Shown: piece by piece, positions 32,946 through 38,944 of the stretch | Position numbering within the stretch: position 1 is the stretch's first letter | How the letters are laid out: each line of letters begins with the position of its first letter | IMG/VR virus record: IMGVR_UViG_3300042882_000060 | Location: 1 to 40,314 of that record | From: a virus | Length of the DNA stretch: 40,314 nt | Reading direction: 5' to 3' (one strand) | The notes under the pieces: model-generated | Seen by the model: only the letters and a program-made list of their open reading frames with translations | Told to the model about the DNA's origin: nothing | Databases searched by the model: none | Program-made: the position numbers and the translations under genes

Positions 32946-33096
32946 AGCGGGCCCGTTCTGTTTCGAGGTGGAGCCCATACCCAAAGGTTATGCTGCTAGA
33001 GCAAATGCCTCATAGGCGTTGTTGTCGTTTGCCTTTACGATTTGCTTTCGATCTCCTTACGCCTTTACCACGTAGATCGATTCCCGGAACACCCCC
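32946..33096 (-). ncRNA. ssrA: Two-piece tmRNA, coding RNA piece
   Basis: Minus-strand RNA with 5' end at 33096: GGGGGUG, the 5' acceptor strand, pairs base for base with CACCUCC of the acceptor piece, including a G3-U70 wobble, the alanine identity element. It is followed by the D-loop-like UUCCGGGAAUCGAU. CGAUCU (33074-33079) and AGAUCG (33049-33054) can form a pseudoknot-1-type stem. The tag frame at 32988-33032 encodes ANDNNAYEAFALAA followed by UAA, a typical alphaproteobacterial proteolysis tag ending in LAA. A 5-bp hairpin (UGGGC/GCCCG, 32948-32977) follows; the exact 3' end is not determined. Role: rescue of stalled ribosomes and tagging of their products for degradation, together with host SmpB. 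Confidence 0.9.
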
Positions 33097-33097
33097 A

Positions 33098-33568
33098 TCA
33101 TAAAGAAACATATGGATTGGTCTTTCTCATTACAGATTTTAGTCTTCCACGATCCCATCCTTCTGGATGATCATCTAAAGAATACTGACCTTCTTTATCA
33201 CCATTGTTGAACCAGTATCTTTTGTTTCTGACTTTTCTACCATCAACATTTTTAGCATAACCAGATTCTCTCTTATGAAAAGGCAAATAATCTGGATCAT
33301 CCCTAAACTTTATATGCGGACCCCAACGTCTCATATTTGCTATTTTGGCGCCTTGTTTGGCGCCTTCACGAATAGCCAACAATCTACATTCTTCTGTGGA
33401 CATCAACTTTAGAAGGCCTTGCCAAGCAGCGTAGTCTTGCCATAGACCGTGTTGTTCATACAAAACACGGTGCGCCTCAGCATGTTCTTCCACAGATAGT
33501 TCTACTAAGTTTTCAGGATCATCATTCCCACCCATATGTTTAGGAATGATATGGTGTTTATGCTTCAT
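33098..33568 (-). CDS. HNH endonuclease inside the tmRNA intervening segment
   Basis: A 156-aa protein. The N-terminus HKHHIIPKHMGGNDDPENLV followed by ELSVEEHAEAHRVLYEQHG is a classical HNH motif, with its His-His, Asn and His positions. The C-terminal part contains YWFNNGDKEGQYSLDDHPEG and WDRGRL, a DNA-binding repeat type common in phage homing endonucleases. The AAGGA ribosome binding site begins two bases after the acceptor CCA, and the stop codon ends two bases before the first base of the coding RNA, with one base between. The gene therefore occupies virtually all of the segment removed during tmRNA maturation. Likely a homing endonuclease, by inference. Confidence 0.88.
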   Translation of the reverse strand: MKHKHHIIPKHMGGNDDPENLVELSVEEHAEAHRVLYEQHGLWQDYAAWQGLLKLMSTEECRLLAIREGAKQGAKIANMRRWGPHIKFRDDPDYLPFHKRESGYAKNVDGRKVRNKRYWFNNGDKEGQYSLDDHPEGWDRGRLKSVMRKTNPYVSL

Positions 33569-33578
33569 TGTTTCCTTA

Positions 33579-33645
33579 TGGTGGAGGTGGGGGGATTTGA
33601 ACCCCCGTCTCTTCCGCTTATTCTGCGTCTCTCAACGATCTAAGC
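33579..33645 (-). ncRNA. ssrA: Two-piece tmRNA, acceptor RNA piece
   Basis: Minus-strand RNA ending at 33579 with an encoded CCA tail. The T arm is a 5-bp stem GGGGG/CCCCC with a 7-nt loop UUCAAAU (33590-33606). Then comes the 3' acceptor strand CACCUCC, a discriminator A and CCA. The 5' region contains UAGAUCG (33636-33642), which is complementary to CGAUCUA in the coding piece (33073-33079), a 7-bp candidate for the helix holding the two RNAs together. The gene order, acceptor piece first, then intervening segment, then coding piece, is the circular permutation known in Alphaproteobacteria. The 5' end is estimated from the promoter. Confidence 0.9.
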
Positions 33646-33649
33646 ATAC

Positions 33650-33680
33650 TATTTATAGCATAGGTGATTTCAAAAGTCAA
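33650..33680 (-). promoter_or_regulatory. Dual early/late-type promoter for the tmRNA
   Basis: On the minus strand TTGACT (33675-33680) is followed after 17 bp by TATAAA (33652-33657), a near-consensus sigma70 promoter. The same -10 region is the exact T4 late element TATAAATA (33650-33657). The start would fall about at 33645, directly before the acceptor RNA. This would allow expression both by host-type polymerase and by the gp33-dependent late machinery. Confidence 0.7.
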
Positions 33681-33682
33681 GT

Positions 33683-33967
33683 CTAAAGTGGTGCAAAAGT
33701 TTTATTATGTCCGTTTAACGATAAGGTAACGGCACTGACATAGCCACACTCTTTGGTTCCTGGAATAGCGAACCCACCTGAACCATGCCAGTGGAATGAA
33801 GGAGCATTACACTCACCACCATTAATGCTGACCAACGAAACATCTGTCACCTTCTTCGCTTTACAATGAACAATATGGCTATCGCCAGGTTTCTTCTCAC
33901 ATGAAAAATCTTCTGACGCCCAAGCGAATGAAGGTACCATGGCAAACAAAAAGAACAGTTTTCTCAT
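33683..33967 (-). CDS. Small exported protein with four cysteines
   Basis: A 94-aa protein with a clear N-terminal signal peptide: MRKLFFLFAMVPSFAWA, a basic start, hydrophobic core and A-x-A-type cleavage site. The mature part has four cysteines (23, 35, 53, 74), compatible with two disulfide bonds in the periplasm. The motif SFHWHGSGGFAIPG is histidine- and glycine-rich. No known family was recognised. The start overlaps the preceding stop as ATGA. It may act on the host envelope or modify susceptibility to other phages; there is no direct evidence for either. Confidence 0.7.
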   Translation of the reverse strand: MRKLFFLFAMVPSFAWASEDFSCEKKPGDSHIVHCKAKKVTDVSLVSINGGECNAPSFHWHGSGGFAIPGTKECGYVSAVTLSLNGHNKTFAPL

Positions 33968-34137
33968 TCTTTGCCTGCTATGTTTTTCATCAACTCAACC
34001 GGGTAATCAATAAGTCTTGCTAGTGACTGAACAGCATTTTCCTGGCTGATACCACCAGCGACCTTATCTTTACTCCATACAACATACTTAATCACGGATG
34101 CAATATCGATTGCCTTTTCATCATTCAATTCTTTCAT
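33964..34137 (-). CDS. Small hypothetical protein (57 aa)
   Basis: A short gene with a GGAG site five bases before the ATG and an ATGA overlap with the exported-protein gene downstream. The product reads MKELNDEKAIDIASVIKYVV, then a soluble helical stretch ending in LIDYPVELMKNIAGKE. No membrane segment or cysteine. Function unknown. The tight coupling and good ribosome binding site support it as a real gene despite its size. Confidence 0.6.
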   Translation of the reverse strand: MKELNDEKAIDIASVIKYVVWSKDKVAGGISQENAVQSLARLIDYPVELMKNIAGKE

Positions 34138-34197
34138 TGTGTCTCCAATTCATTTTCAAAATCTTCTAATTCCGTTCCTTGCACACCTCCTGGTCCG

Positions 34198-34317
34198 TTA
34201 CTGGCACGGACGGCTAGTTGAGTCCCGTATAATGCACTCACCGACGGTCGCCACGAGGCAACCAGACAAACCCAAACTAAGAAACACCAATGCGATTGCT
34301 AGATAAATTTTCTTCAT
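34198..34317 (-). CDS. Tiny lipoprotein (39 aa)
   Basis: A short gene starting with an ATGA overlap on the upstream stop. The product MKKIYLAIALVFLSLGLSGC has a lipoprotein signal peptide with an LSGC lipobox (Cys20). After lipidation only about 20 residues would remain (CLVATVGECIIRDSTSRPCQ), with three cysteines in total. The size and design resemble small phage outer-membrane lipoproteins such as Rz1-type spanins, but no partner inner-membrane spanin is nearby, so this is not assigned. Confidence 0.6.
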   Translation of the reverse strand: MKKIYLAIALVFLSLGLSGCLVATVGECIIRDSTSRPCQ

Positions 34318-34517
34318 TTAAATACCTCCCAAAATTCTTTCATTGCCAACTCATAGTCCAGGACAAGTTCCTTGGCCTTGGATAAGTCATCGACAATAGA
34401 GATTATTTTCATCCCTGAGGGATCGTTCTCAAGATAAGCATACTGACCATCCTCGGTCATAGCACACGCAACATAGTTGTCATCCGATATATAACAAGTT
34501 TTAGTAGCCTGTTTCAT
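34314..34517 (-). CDS. Small hypothetical protein (67 aa)
   Basis: A 67-aa soluble protein of unknown function. An N-terminal strand-rich part (TCYISDDNYVACAMTEDGQY) is followed by a helical C-terminus (DLSKAKELVLDYELAMKEFW). It overlaps the upstream zinc-type gene by 17 nt and the downstream lipoprotein gene by 4 nt. No motif was recognised. Confidence 0.6.
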   Translation of the reverse strand: MKQATKTCYISDDNYVACAMTEDGQYAYLENDPSGMKIISIVDDLSKAKELVLDYELAMKEFWEVFK

Positions 34518-34659
34518 ATCTAATCTCTTTCTTCATTTCTTTGGACTGTTCTTTACCACGAAGGTCTCTAACAGCACAACACTTACATGACAAAAGTTTA
34601 AACTTCTTACCTTTAAGATTGGCATTACCCGCTTTAGCATGATTGCCAATTGATTTCAT
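34501..34659 (-). CDS. Small zinc-binding-type protein (52 aa)
   Basis: A short gene that begins in an ATGA overlap with the nuclease stop. The product has a basic N-terminus (MKSIGNHAKAGNANLKGKKF) and the motif KLLSCKCCAVRDLRGKEQSK. The KLLSCxCC...D.R segment followed by a basic helix is a recurrent small phage protein motif; the clustered cysteines suggest metal binding. Function unknown. Confidence 0.65.
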   Translation of the reverse strand: MKSIGNHAKAGNANLKGKKFKLLSCKCCAVRDLRGKEQSKEMKKEIRYETGY

Positions 34660-35330
34660 AGGTCAGTCTCCGATCTAAACTGTTTCACCTTTCGTGCTAA
34701 CTCTGGTATATAATCTCTGCGGTTACGAATAAACACCTGAGGTTGTTCATGGTCAACAGATATAAGCACCACAATTTGCTTACATTGCACTCCTGTCATC
34801 TCCTCATACATGAGAGAATAGCAGGTACACTGTTCAAAGTAATTTAGAATCCATTCTTCCTTCTTAGGCTTTAGAGAAGTTTTAAAGTCAATGATAGAAG
34901 GGATGCCATCAAACTCGGCAATACAATCAACTTGACCAGCGAGACCAAGTGTTTCTGAATAGAGCATAGTTTCCAGATAGTGAACATTATCAATCCTATT
35001 AATCTCAGGTCTAATCTCCAGAAATGCATGTTGCATATCTGGCATCACATCTTTTTCAGTGAGGAATCCTTTCTGATTAGAGATATAAGATTCCATAAGA
35101 GAATGGAATTTTGTACCTCGGCGGCTTGCTCGTGCCGAGATTTTGTTCGCTTCTTCTTCCCCGACTTTTTTGCGCCACTTTGCAATAGAGTCGCCTTTGA
35201 AGTGAGATAGGAAAGTCGTAACCGAGGGGAGTTTAGTACCCTTTGGCGAGATATAAAATCGCTTGCCATTATATTCTTCTCTCTTTAGTTCACATAGAGG
35301 GGTTGTGTTTATATGGGTAAATGTTTTCAA
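34656..35330 (-). CDS. PD-(D/E)XK exonuclease (RecB/MGME1-like), TTG start
   Basis: A 224-aa nuclease of the RecB/Cas4-like PD-(D/E)XK superfamily. Visible catalytic signature: RGTKFHSLMESY (His76), a helix with Glu120, GLAGQVDCIAEFDG (Asp135) and SIIDFKTS (Asp148, Lys150), followed by YFEQCTCYSLMYEEM, the usual QL/QC-type helix. Such proteins process DNA ends in replication and recombination in T4-like phages. The start is TTG at 35330, overlapping the stop of a 13-codon ORF (GTTGA). The frame closes just upstream and no alternative ATG exists until residue 79, inside the conserved core. Confidence 0.83.
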   Translation of the reverse strand: MKTFTHINTTPLCELKREEYNGKRFYISPKGTKLPSVTTFLSHFKGDSIAKWRKKVGEEEANKISARASRRGTKFHSLMESYISNQKGFLTEKDVMPDMQHAFLEIRPEINRIDNVHYLETMLYSETLGLAGQVDCIAEFDGIPSIIDFKTSLKPKKEEWILNYFEQCTCYSLMYEEMTGVQCKQIVVLISVDHEQPQVFIRNRRDYIPELARKVKQFRSETDL

Positions 35331-35368
35331 CAGCCCACATCAAAATCGGTATCAGTGATTTCGTCCAT
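35327..35368 (-). CDS. Possible 13-aa leader peptide before the nuclease
   Basis: MDEITDTDFDVGC begins with an ATG that has a GGAG site seven bases upstream and ends in a TGA that overlaps the TTG start of the nuclease gene (GTTGA). The nuclease itself lacks a good ribosome binding site, so translation of this short ORF could deliver ribosomes to the TTG. The size makes it uncertain. Confidence 0.4.
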   Translation of the reverse strand: MDEITDTDFDVGC

Positions 35369-35383
35369 TTTAAAACTCCGTAA

Positions 35384-35412
35384 TAAAGGAGGGAGAATTG
35401 CTCTCCCTCCAA
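35384..35412 (-). terminator. Hairpin terminator after the 61-aa gene
   Basis: GGAGGGAGA and TCTCCCTCC form a perfect 9-bp stem with a 5-nt loop (35388-35410). On the minus strand it is followed by TTTATT, a modest T run. It lies between the stop at 35420 and the nuclease leader, so it probably ends or attenuates transcripts of the PhoH group. Confidence 0.65.
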
Positions 35413-35419
35413 TATATAG

Positions 35420-35605
35420 TCACTGTCCTACGACTGTGATGCCTTCTGTCTGTAGATAGTTTTTAAACTCAACCTCTTTGTCTTGATTAAACTTAACCCA
35501 GAATCTAAGATCATGTCTAGTGCCATCGGCTTGAACATTAGCCATCTGTGTATTGATAAACTCTTTCAATCGCTTCACATATTCATCTTTTGTAATTTGT
35601 GTCAT
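35420..35605 (-). CDS. Small hypothetical protein (61 aa)
   Basis: A 61-aa soluble protein of unknown function, coupled to the PhoH gene by an ATGA overlap. A helical N-terminus (ITKDEYVKRLKEFINTQMAN) is followed by HDLRFWVKFNQDKEVEFKNY. No cysteine or membrane segment is present. A hairpin terminator follows. Confidence 0.6.
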   Translation of the reverse strand: MTQITKDEYVKRLKEFINTQMANVQADGTRHDLRFWVKFNQDKEVEFKNYLQTEGITVVGQ

Positions 35606-36321
35606 AGTCCCATCTCCGTTTTCTGAATAATATATTCTTTCACAACACCACTTCTTACAATATCTTCAATACCAAATTCAATGTGATCAAAAGATGGCAT
35701 ACGTCTCGTGATGTTCATCAACTCTTTAATACCAGTTTTCTCGTGTGGCTTATGTAGATCAGTCTGACGATAATCACCACAGAAGATGATACGAGAATTG
35801 TTTCCGATACGTGTCATAACGGTATCAATTTCCTGGAATGTCATATTGTTACATTCGTCCACTATGATAATACTATCATTAAATGTCGTTCCACGCAAGA
35901 AGGAAGTTGTGGTAAACTCAACTAATTTTTTCATTTTCAAAATCTTCCATCCGTCACCACGACCGAAAAGATCGTCACAGATTTCCTGATAAGGTTGTTC
36001 ATATACTTCCGCTTTTTGCTTTTCAGATCCAGGAAGAAAACCCATATCTCTGGATGGTACAACGGAGCGGATGATAACGACCCTCTTATATGTCTCGTCT
36101 ATTAACACCTCCTTTAGTGCTAGGTATGAGGATAGAAAAGTTTTACCGGTGCCGGCATAACCGTGTAGCATTAGATTAGAACCGTCTTGATATGCGTCCC
36201 ACACTCTCTGTTGGTTTACTGTTAGTGGTTTAATGTGACGTAGTTCAAAATGGTTTCTTTCTGCAATGTTCTCATTATTTTGTTGCTGATTACGGTTATT
36301 TCTTCTCTGCTTTCGTGACAT
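35602..36321 (-). CDS. phoH: PhoH-like ATPase
   Basis: A 239-aa P-loop ATPase counted from the ATG at 36321 (MSRKQRRNNRNQQQ). Walker A is GYAGTGKT (residues 54-61), Walker B is SIIIVDECNNM with the PhoH-typical 'DE.NN' motif, and a sensor-like RIIFCGDYRQTD follows, then GIEDIVRSGVVKEYI. The family is common in T4-like phages; its exact role (RNA- or DNA-linked ATPase) is not settled. The open frame extends upstream to 36549, but that part overlaps the previous gene and contains a strong hairpin, while the ATG has its own AAAGG site. The stop overlaps the next gene as ATGA. Confidence 0.88.
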   Translation of the reverse strand: MSRKQRRNNRNQQQNNENIAERNHFELRHIKPLTVNQQRVWDAYQDGSNLMLHGYAGTGKTFLSSYLALKEVLIDETYKRVVIIRSVVPSRDMGFLPGSEKQKAEVYEQPYQEICDDLFGRGDGWKILKMKKLVEFTTTSFLRGTTFNDSIIIVDECNNMTFQEIDTVMTRIGNNSRIIFCGDYRQTDLHKPHEKTGIKELMNITRRMPSFDHIEFGIEDIVRSGVVKEYIIQKTEMGL

Positions 36322-36363
36322 ATATTTACCTTTATTGCTATTGTTAGTCACATCATCATAACC

Positions 36364-36399
36364 AAAAGAGGTCGAAGCCTTCTTACGGGCTCGACCTCT
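36364..36399 (-). terminator. Strong hairpin with T run in the PhoH leader
   Basis: AGAGGTCGA (36367-36375) pairs perfectly with TCGACCTCT (36391-36399), with further pairing of the inner GCC/GGC bases. On the minus strand the stem is followed by TTTT. It lies between the 87-aa gene and the PhoH ATG, so it may act as an intrinsic terminator or attenuator, or as a processed mRNA end. The same stretch could be read as coding in a longer PhoH frame, which I consider less likely. Confidence 0.55.
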
Positions 36400-36430
36400 A
36401 AACTTTTTGGAAGGTGTCTGGTCTGTCAGA

Positions 36431-36694
36431 TTAAATCTCCTTAGGAATATCCCAACGCTTATTAGCCACGGCATCTGCACCAGGTACAGCGGACTTAACA
36501 CGACCAAGAATATACTTTTGAAAATCTGCTGGAGGTTTAGTGACGCCAATTGAGACTGGGTCTACAAAGTTTGCTGCTAGGATCATCTGCTCCCAGTCAG
36601 GCTTATCGTCTAGGTAGGTATCATGTTCAGCCATTGTCATGGTAACAGTAACTTCTTCACCAGTCACTTTGTTTTTATATGTGTAATTAGGCAT
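36431..36694 (-). CDS. Conserved phage protein, tandem paralogue A
   Basis: An 87-aa protein from the ATG at 36694; a TTG three bases upstream is less likely. The pattern MPNYTYKNKVTGEEVTVTM, AEHDTYLDDKPDWEQMI and FVDPVSIGVTKPPADFQKYI with LGRVKSAV...KRWDIPKEI is a small family frequent in T4-like phages. The N-terminal 45 residues are clearly related to the upstream gene. Function unknown. The start overlaps the paralogue's stop by one base (TGATG). Confidence 0.78.
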   Translation of the reverse strand: MPNYTYKNKVTGEEVTVTMTMAEHDTYLDDKPDWEQMILAANFVDPVSIGVTKPPADFQKYILGRVKSAVPGADAVANKRWDIPKEI

Positions 36695-36888
36695 CAATCA
36701 CGTCCTTTTGGGTCATAGAATGTATTATTGTTTAGACCACCATTCATATTAGTACCGAGAAACATTGGTGCTGATAATAGTTTCTCAAGTTCTGGATGAT
36801 TGTCCAGAAAGGTATCTAGTTCGGAGACGGACATGAATACGTCGAACACCTCTCCTGTTTGTTTATCACGAAACGAATATGTTGGCAT
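36694..36888 (-). CDS. Conserved phage protein, tandem paralogue B
   Basis: A 64-aa protein from the ATG at 36888, in a TAATG overlap with the upstream stop. MPTYSFRDKQTGEVFDVFMS, VSELDTFLDNHPELEKLLS and APMFLGTNMNGGL match the N-terminal half of the downstream gene; the C-terminal KPPADFQ...RW part is replaced by a short tail. It looks like a partial duplication. Function unknown. Confidence 0.75.
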   Translation of the reverse strand: MPTYSFRDKQTGEVFDVFMSVSELDTFLDNHPELEKLLSAPMFLGTNMNGGLNNNTFYDPKGRD

Positions 36889-37433
36889 TAGTTCTCCATT
36901 ATCCATGAAGGTGGCAATGCAGGTGCTTTCCACTTGTGAAGGTGTGCTTTGCCTACCTTGTAATAGTTTCGATAGTTTGTAATCGAATTTTCTGATATGA
37001 TGTATTTAGCATCCATCGCACTAGGTGGCTGAAAGAAATGTTTGATAGGAATGTTATGCGGAGGAGTCTGCAACACTTTTAGAAGGCCGCTCTGTTCAAT
37101 CTTATGGACTTTGCCATAGCGACGGGTATATTCTTTACAATGTTCATACAGATAGCACCACAGCCAGTTGTAGTTGTTATTAGACTCACGAGCCCAGATA
37201 GCAGACGGGTGATTGACATGCGTGGCAGAATATAGAATATTTTCACGGTCATCATCGATGCTCCAACGCTTGATCTTGCGACCAGAAGAAGCGTCAATAT
37301 ACTCGATGCCGTCAAGCACACGATGGGCAGTAGATAGCAACTGGGCAGCCTCAAGGATCATCTTGACACAATGCGAGTCAACAGCCCACTCGGCACACAC
37401 TTTAGGATCAGAGTGTAGATAAAAGATATTCAT
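36888..37433 (-). CDS. Conserved phage protein of unknown function
   Basis: A 181-aa protein. MNIFYLHSDPKVCAEWAVDS, then HCVKMILEAAQLLSTAHRVL and a C-terminal ITNYRNYYKVGKAHLHKW with PALPPSWI form a distinctive family pattern found in many large phages. Conserved His, Lys, Trp and Asn residues (HCVKM, NHPSAIWARESNNNYNWLW) suggest an enzyme, but no activity can be named from sequence alone. It overlaps the ligase stop as ATGA. Confidence 0.78.
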   Translation of the reverse strand: MNIFYLHSDPKVCAEWAVDSHCVKMILEAAQLLSTAHRVLDGIEYIDASSGRKIKRWSIDDDRENILYSATHVNHPSAIWARESNNNYNWLWCYLYEHCKEYTRRYGKVHKIEQSGLLKVLQTPPHNIPIKHFFQPPSAMDAKYIISENSITNYRNYYKVGKAHLHKWKAPALPPSWIMEN

Positions 37434-38569
37434 AGGTCACGCTTGCCTTTCCAGAAAGCAACAACAACAGGGAAACGAAGTTTGTCATCTTCGGTTTTGT
37501 TCTGATATCTTACGGTAACGTCCGTACCGATATATTCATCAGCATTATACAGCAGATCCTTGAGCATGTCAAATGAGCCACGCACTCCGGAAAACTGTGT
37601 CGTTCCGTCTTTCAAACGGATTTCGATACGCTTGGCAGCACCTGCCCAGTTACCTTTACCTTCTTCGATAGAGACGATTTCAAATTCATCGTCCTCAAAT
37701 TCCTTATGCTTGATAAGGTTCTTGGAACGCTTACCTTCATATAGTGAGTTAGGAACACGAAGCATCTGTCCTTCATATCCACTTTCGAGATAATGAAGGA
37801 GCATTGTTTCAATGTCATGTTCATCATTGACGTTTGTAGTCTTTACAGTTTGCACGATTGGATGATAACGATTACCAAATGAATTGTATGATCCAATATG
37901 CAGATTGATAAAGGAAAGCCGATCAATGAACGGACCATCCATAATCACATCATAGACATGATACTGAACCAATTTTGAGGCTTCGATATAGTCTTTGGTT
38001 TCAGGCTTAGTCTTACGAACAAGCGAGATAATCTTTTCGAAGTTGTCTCTTAGTTCATGGTTATAAAGTTCACCATCTAACACGGCATCAGGAAATGCCT
38101 GAAAGAACGGATCAAGCGCCTCAAGAATATGAGGACAAGAAACAATGGGCTTGCCGTTGCGTGACTGCATACCATCTTTAGAGATAAGGCAGCGAACACC
38201 ATCCAGTTTAGGCTGTGAGTAATATGGGAACTTGTTATGCTTCTTGGCATCATACTTGTCGGCCAACATGCACTCAAAGAACTTAGCACCAAAGTAAATA
38301 GACTCACCAACAGAGGTGTGATATTTACCCTGGTTCTGTTTCTTTGTATATTCAGACTCAATCTCGGTTAGAACCTGTTCTTCTACCGTCGTAGCATTAG
38401 AACGACCAACATTCTTAGCCTCGGGATATATCCAACCCGAAATTACAATCTTACCACCATCGATACCAGAATGTGTGCGATATCCATCCATACCAACATT
38501 ATGTTCCATCCACCAAACACGAGTCTGGCCTTTGGTGTCAATCTTGTAAAGTTTCGGGAAGGTAACCAT
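37430..38569 (-). CDS. ATP-dependent DNA ligase
   Basis: A 379-aa ligase from the ATG at 38569; a TTG six bases upstream is possible but less likely. Motif I is YSQPKLDGVRCL with the adenylated Lys121. Motif III is DAVLDGELYNH, IV is EGQMLRVPN and V is KNLIKHKEFEDDEF, followed by an OB-fold C-terminus (IEIRLKDGTTQFSGV, VTVRYQNKTEDDKLRFP). The N-terminal 100 residues (TRVWWMEHNVGMDGYRTHSG) form an extra domain that is typical of ligases from this phage group. Role: joining of nicks in replication and repair. It is smaller than T4 gp30 (487 aa). Confidence 0.92.
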   Translation of the reverse strand: MVTFPKLYKIDTKGQTRVWWMEHNVGMDGYRTHSGIDGGKIVISGWIYPEAKNVGRSNATTVEEQVLTEIESEYTKKQNQGKYHTSVGESIYFGAKFFECMLADKYDAKKHNKFPYYSQPKLDGVRCLISKDGMQSRNGKPIVSCPHILEALDPFFQAFPDAVLDGELYNHELRDNFEKIISLVRKTKPETKDYIEASKLVQYHVYDVIMDGPFIDRLSFINLHIGSYNSFGNRYHPIVQTVKTTNVNDEHDIETMLLHYLESGYEGQMLRVPNSLYEGKRSKNLIKHKEFEDDEFEIVSIEEGKGNWAGAAKRIEIRLKDGTTQFSGVRGSFDMLKDLLYNADEYIGTDVTVRYQNKTEDDKLRFPVVVAFWKGKRDL

Positions 38570-38940
38570 TAGCAATCCTCTGATAAGATTTCACGACCAA
38601 CATCAGGACCCCAATTCACTTCTTTATGAATTTGATCCGAACGAGCCTTAGCACTGTCAAAGATAAACTTAAACTTCTCCATCGGCTCCCAGTCACTTAG
38701 ATAACTGTTATCACGGTCAAAGATTTGTAGATACTCGGTTTCAGTAATGACACGGTGATTATAGATATCTTCTGCGATATGGTGCTGTGTTAGTTCTTCC
38801 ATTTTACCTTGATATGGACCACCAGTAATGCTATCAATAACATCATCAACCGCATATTCATTTGGTTCATGGTCGGGCAGTCGCACTACATAAGCATGAC
38901 GGAATGTGGAAACAGTTTCGACTAGGACAAGTTTAGACAT
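38569..38940 (-). CDS. Hypothetical protein before the ligase
   Basis: A 123-aa soluble protein. It begins with a beta strand pair (KLVLVETVSTFRHAYVVRLP) and contains EPNEYAVDDVIDS, QHHIAEDIYNHRVITETEYL and a C-terminal helical stretch. The 'v.T.S.FRhrYVV' start is found in small phage proteins of unknown role. It is coupled to the ligase by a TAATG overlap. Its acidic, helix-rich end could suit protein contacts. Confidence 0.7.
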   Translation of the reverse strand: MSKLVLVETVSTFRHAYVVRLPDHEPNEYAVDDVIDSITGGPYQGKMEELTQHHIAEDIYNHRVITETEYLQIFDRDNSYLSDWEPMEKFKFIFDSAKARSDQIHKEVNWGPDVGREILSEDC

Positions 38941-38944
38941 TATA

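Noticed and set aside
33097-33578. Group I intron carrying the HNH gene
   Set aside because: Only 11 nt remain outside the ORF in the segment, too little for a ribozyme core; the segment can be removed by normal tmRNA end processing.
33579-33660. Ordinary tRNA gene on the minus strand
   Set aside because: A T arm and CCA end are present, but no D arm, anticodon stem or 5' acceptor strand is upstream; the matching 5' strand lies 480 nt downstream, as in a permuted tmRNA.
34198-34317. Rz1 spanin subunit
   Set aside because: The lipobox and size fit, but no Rz-type partner overlaps or neighbours it and no lysis genes are near; left as a lipoprotein of unknown role.
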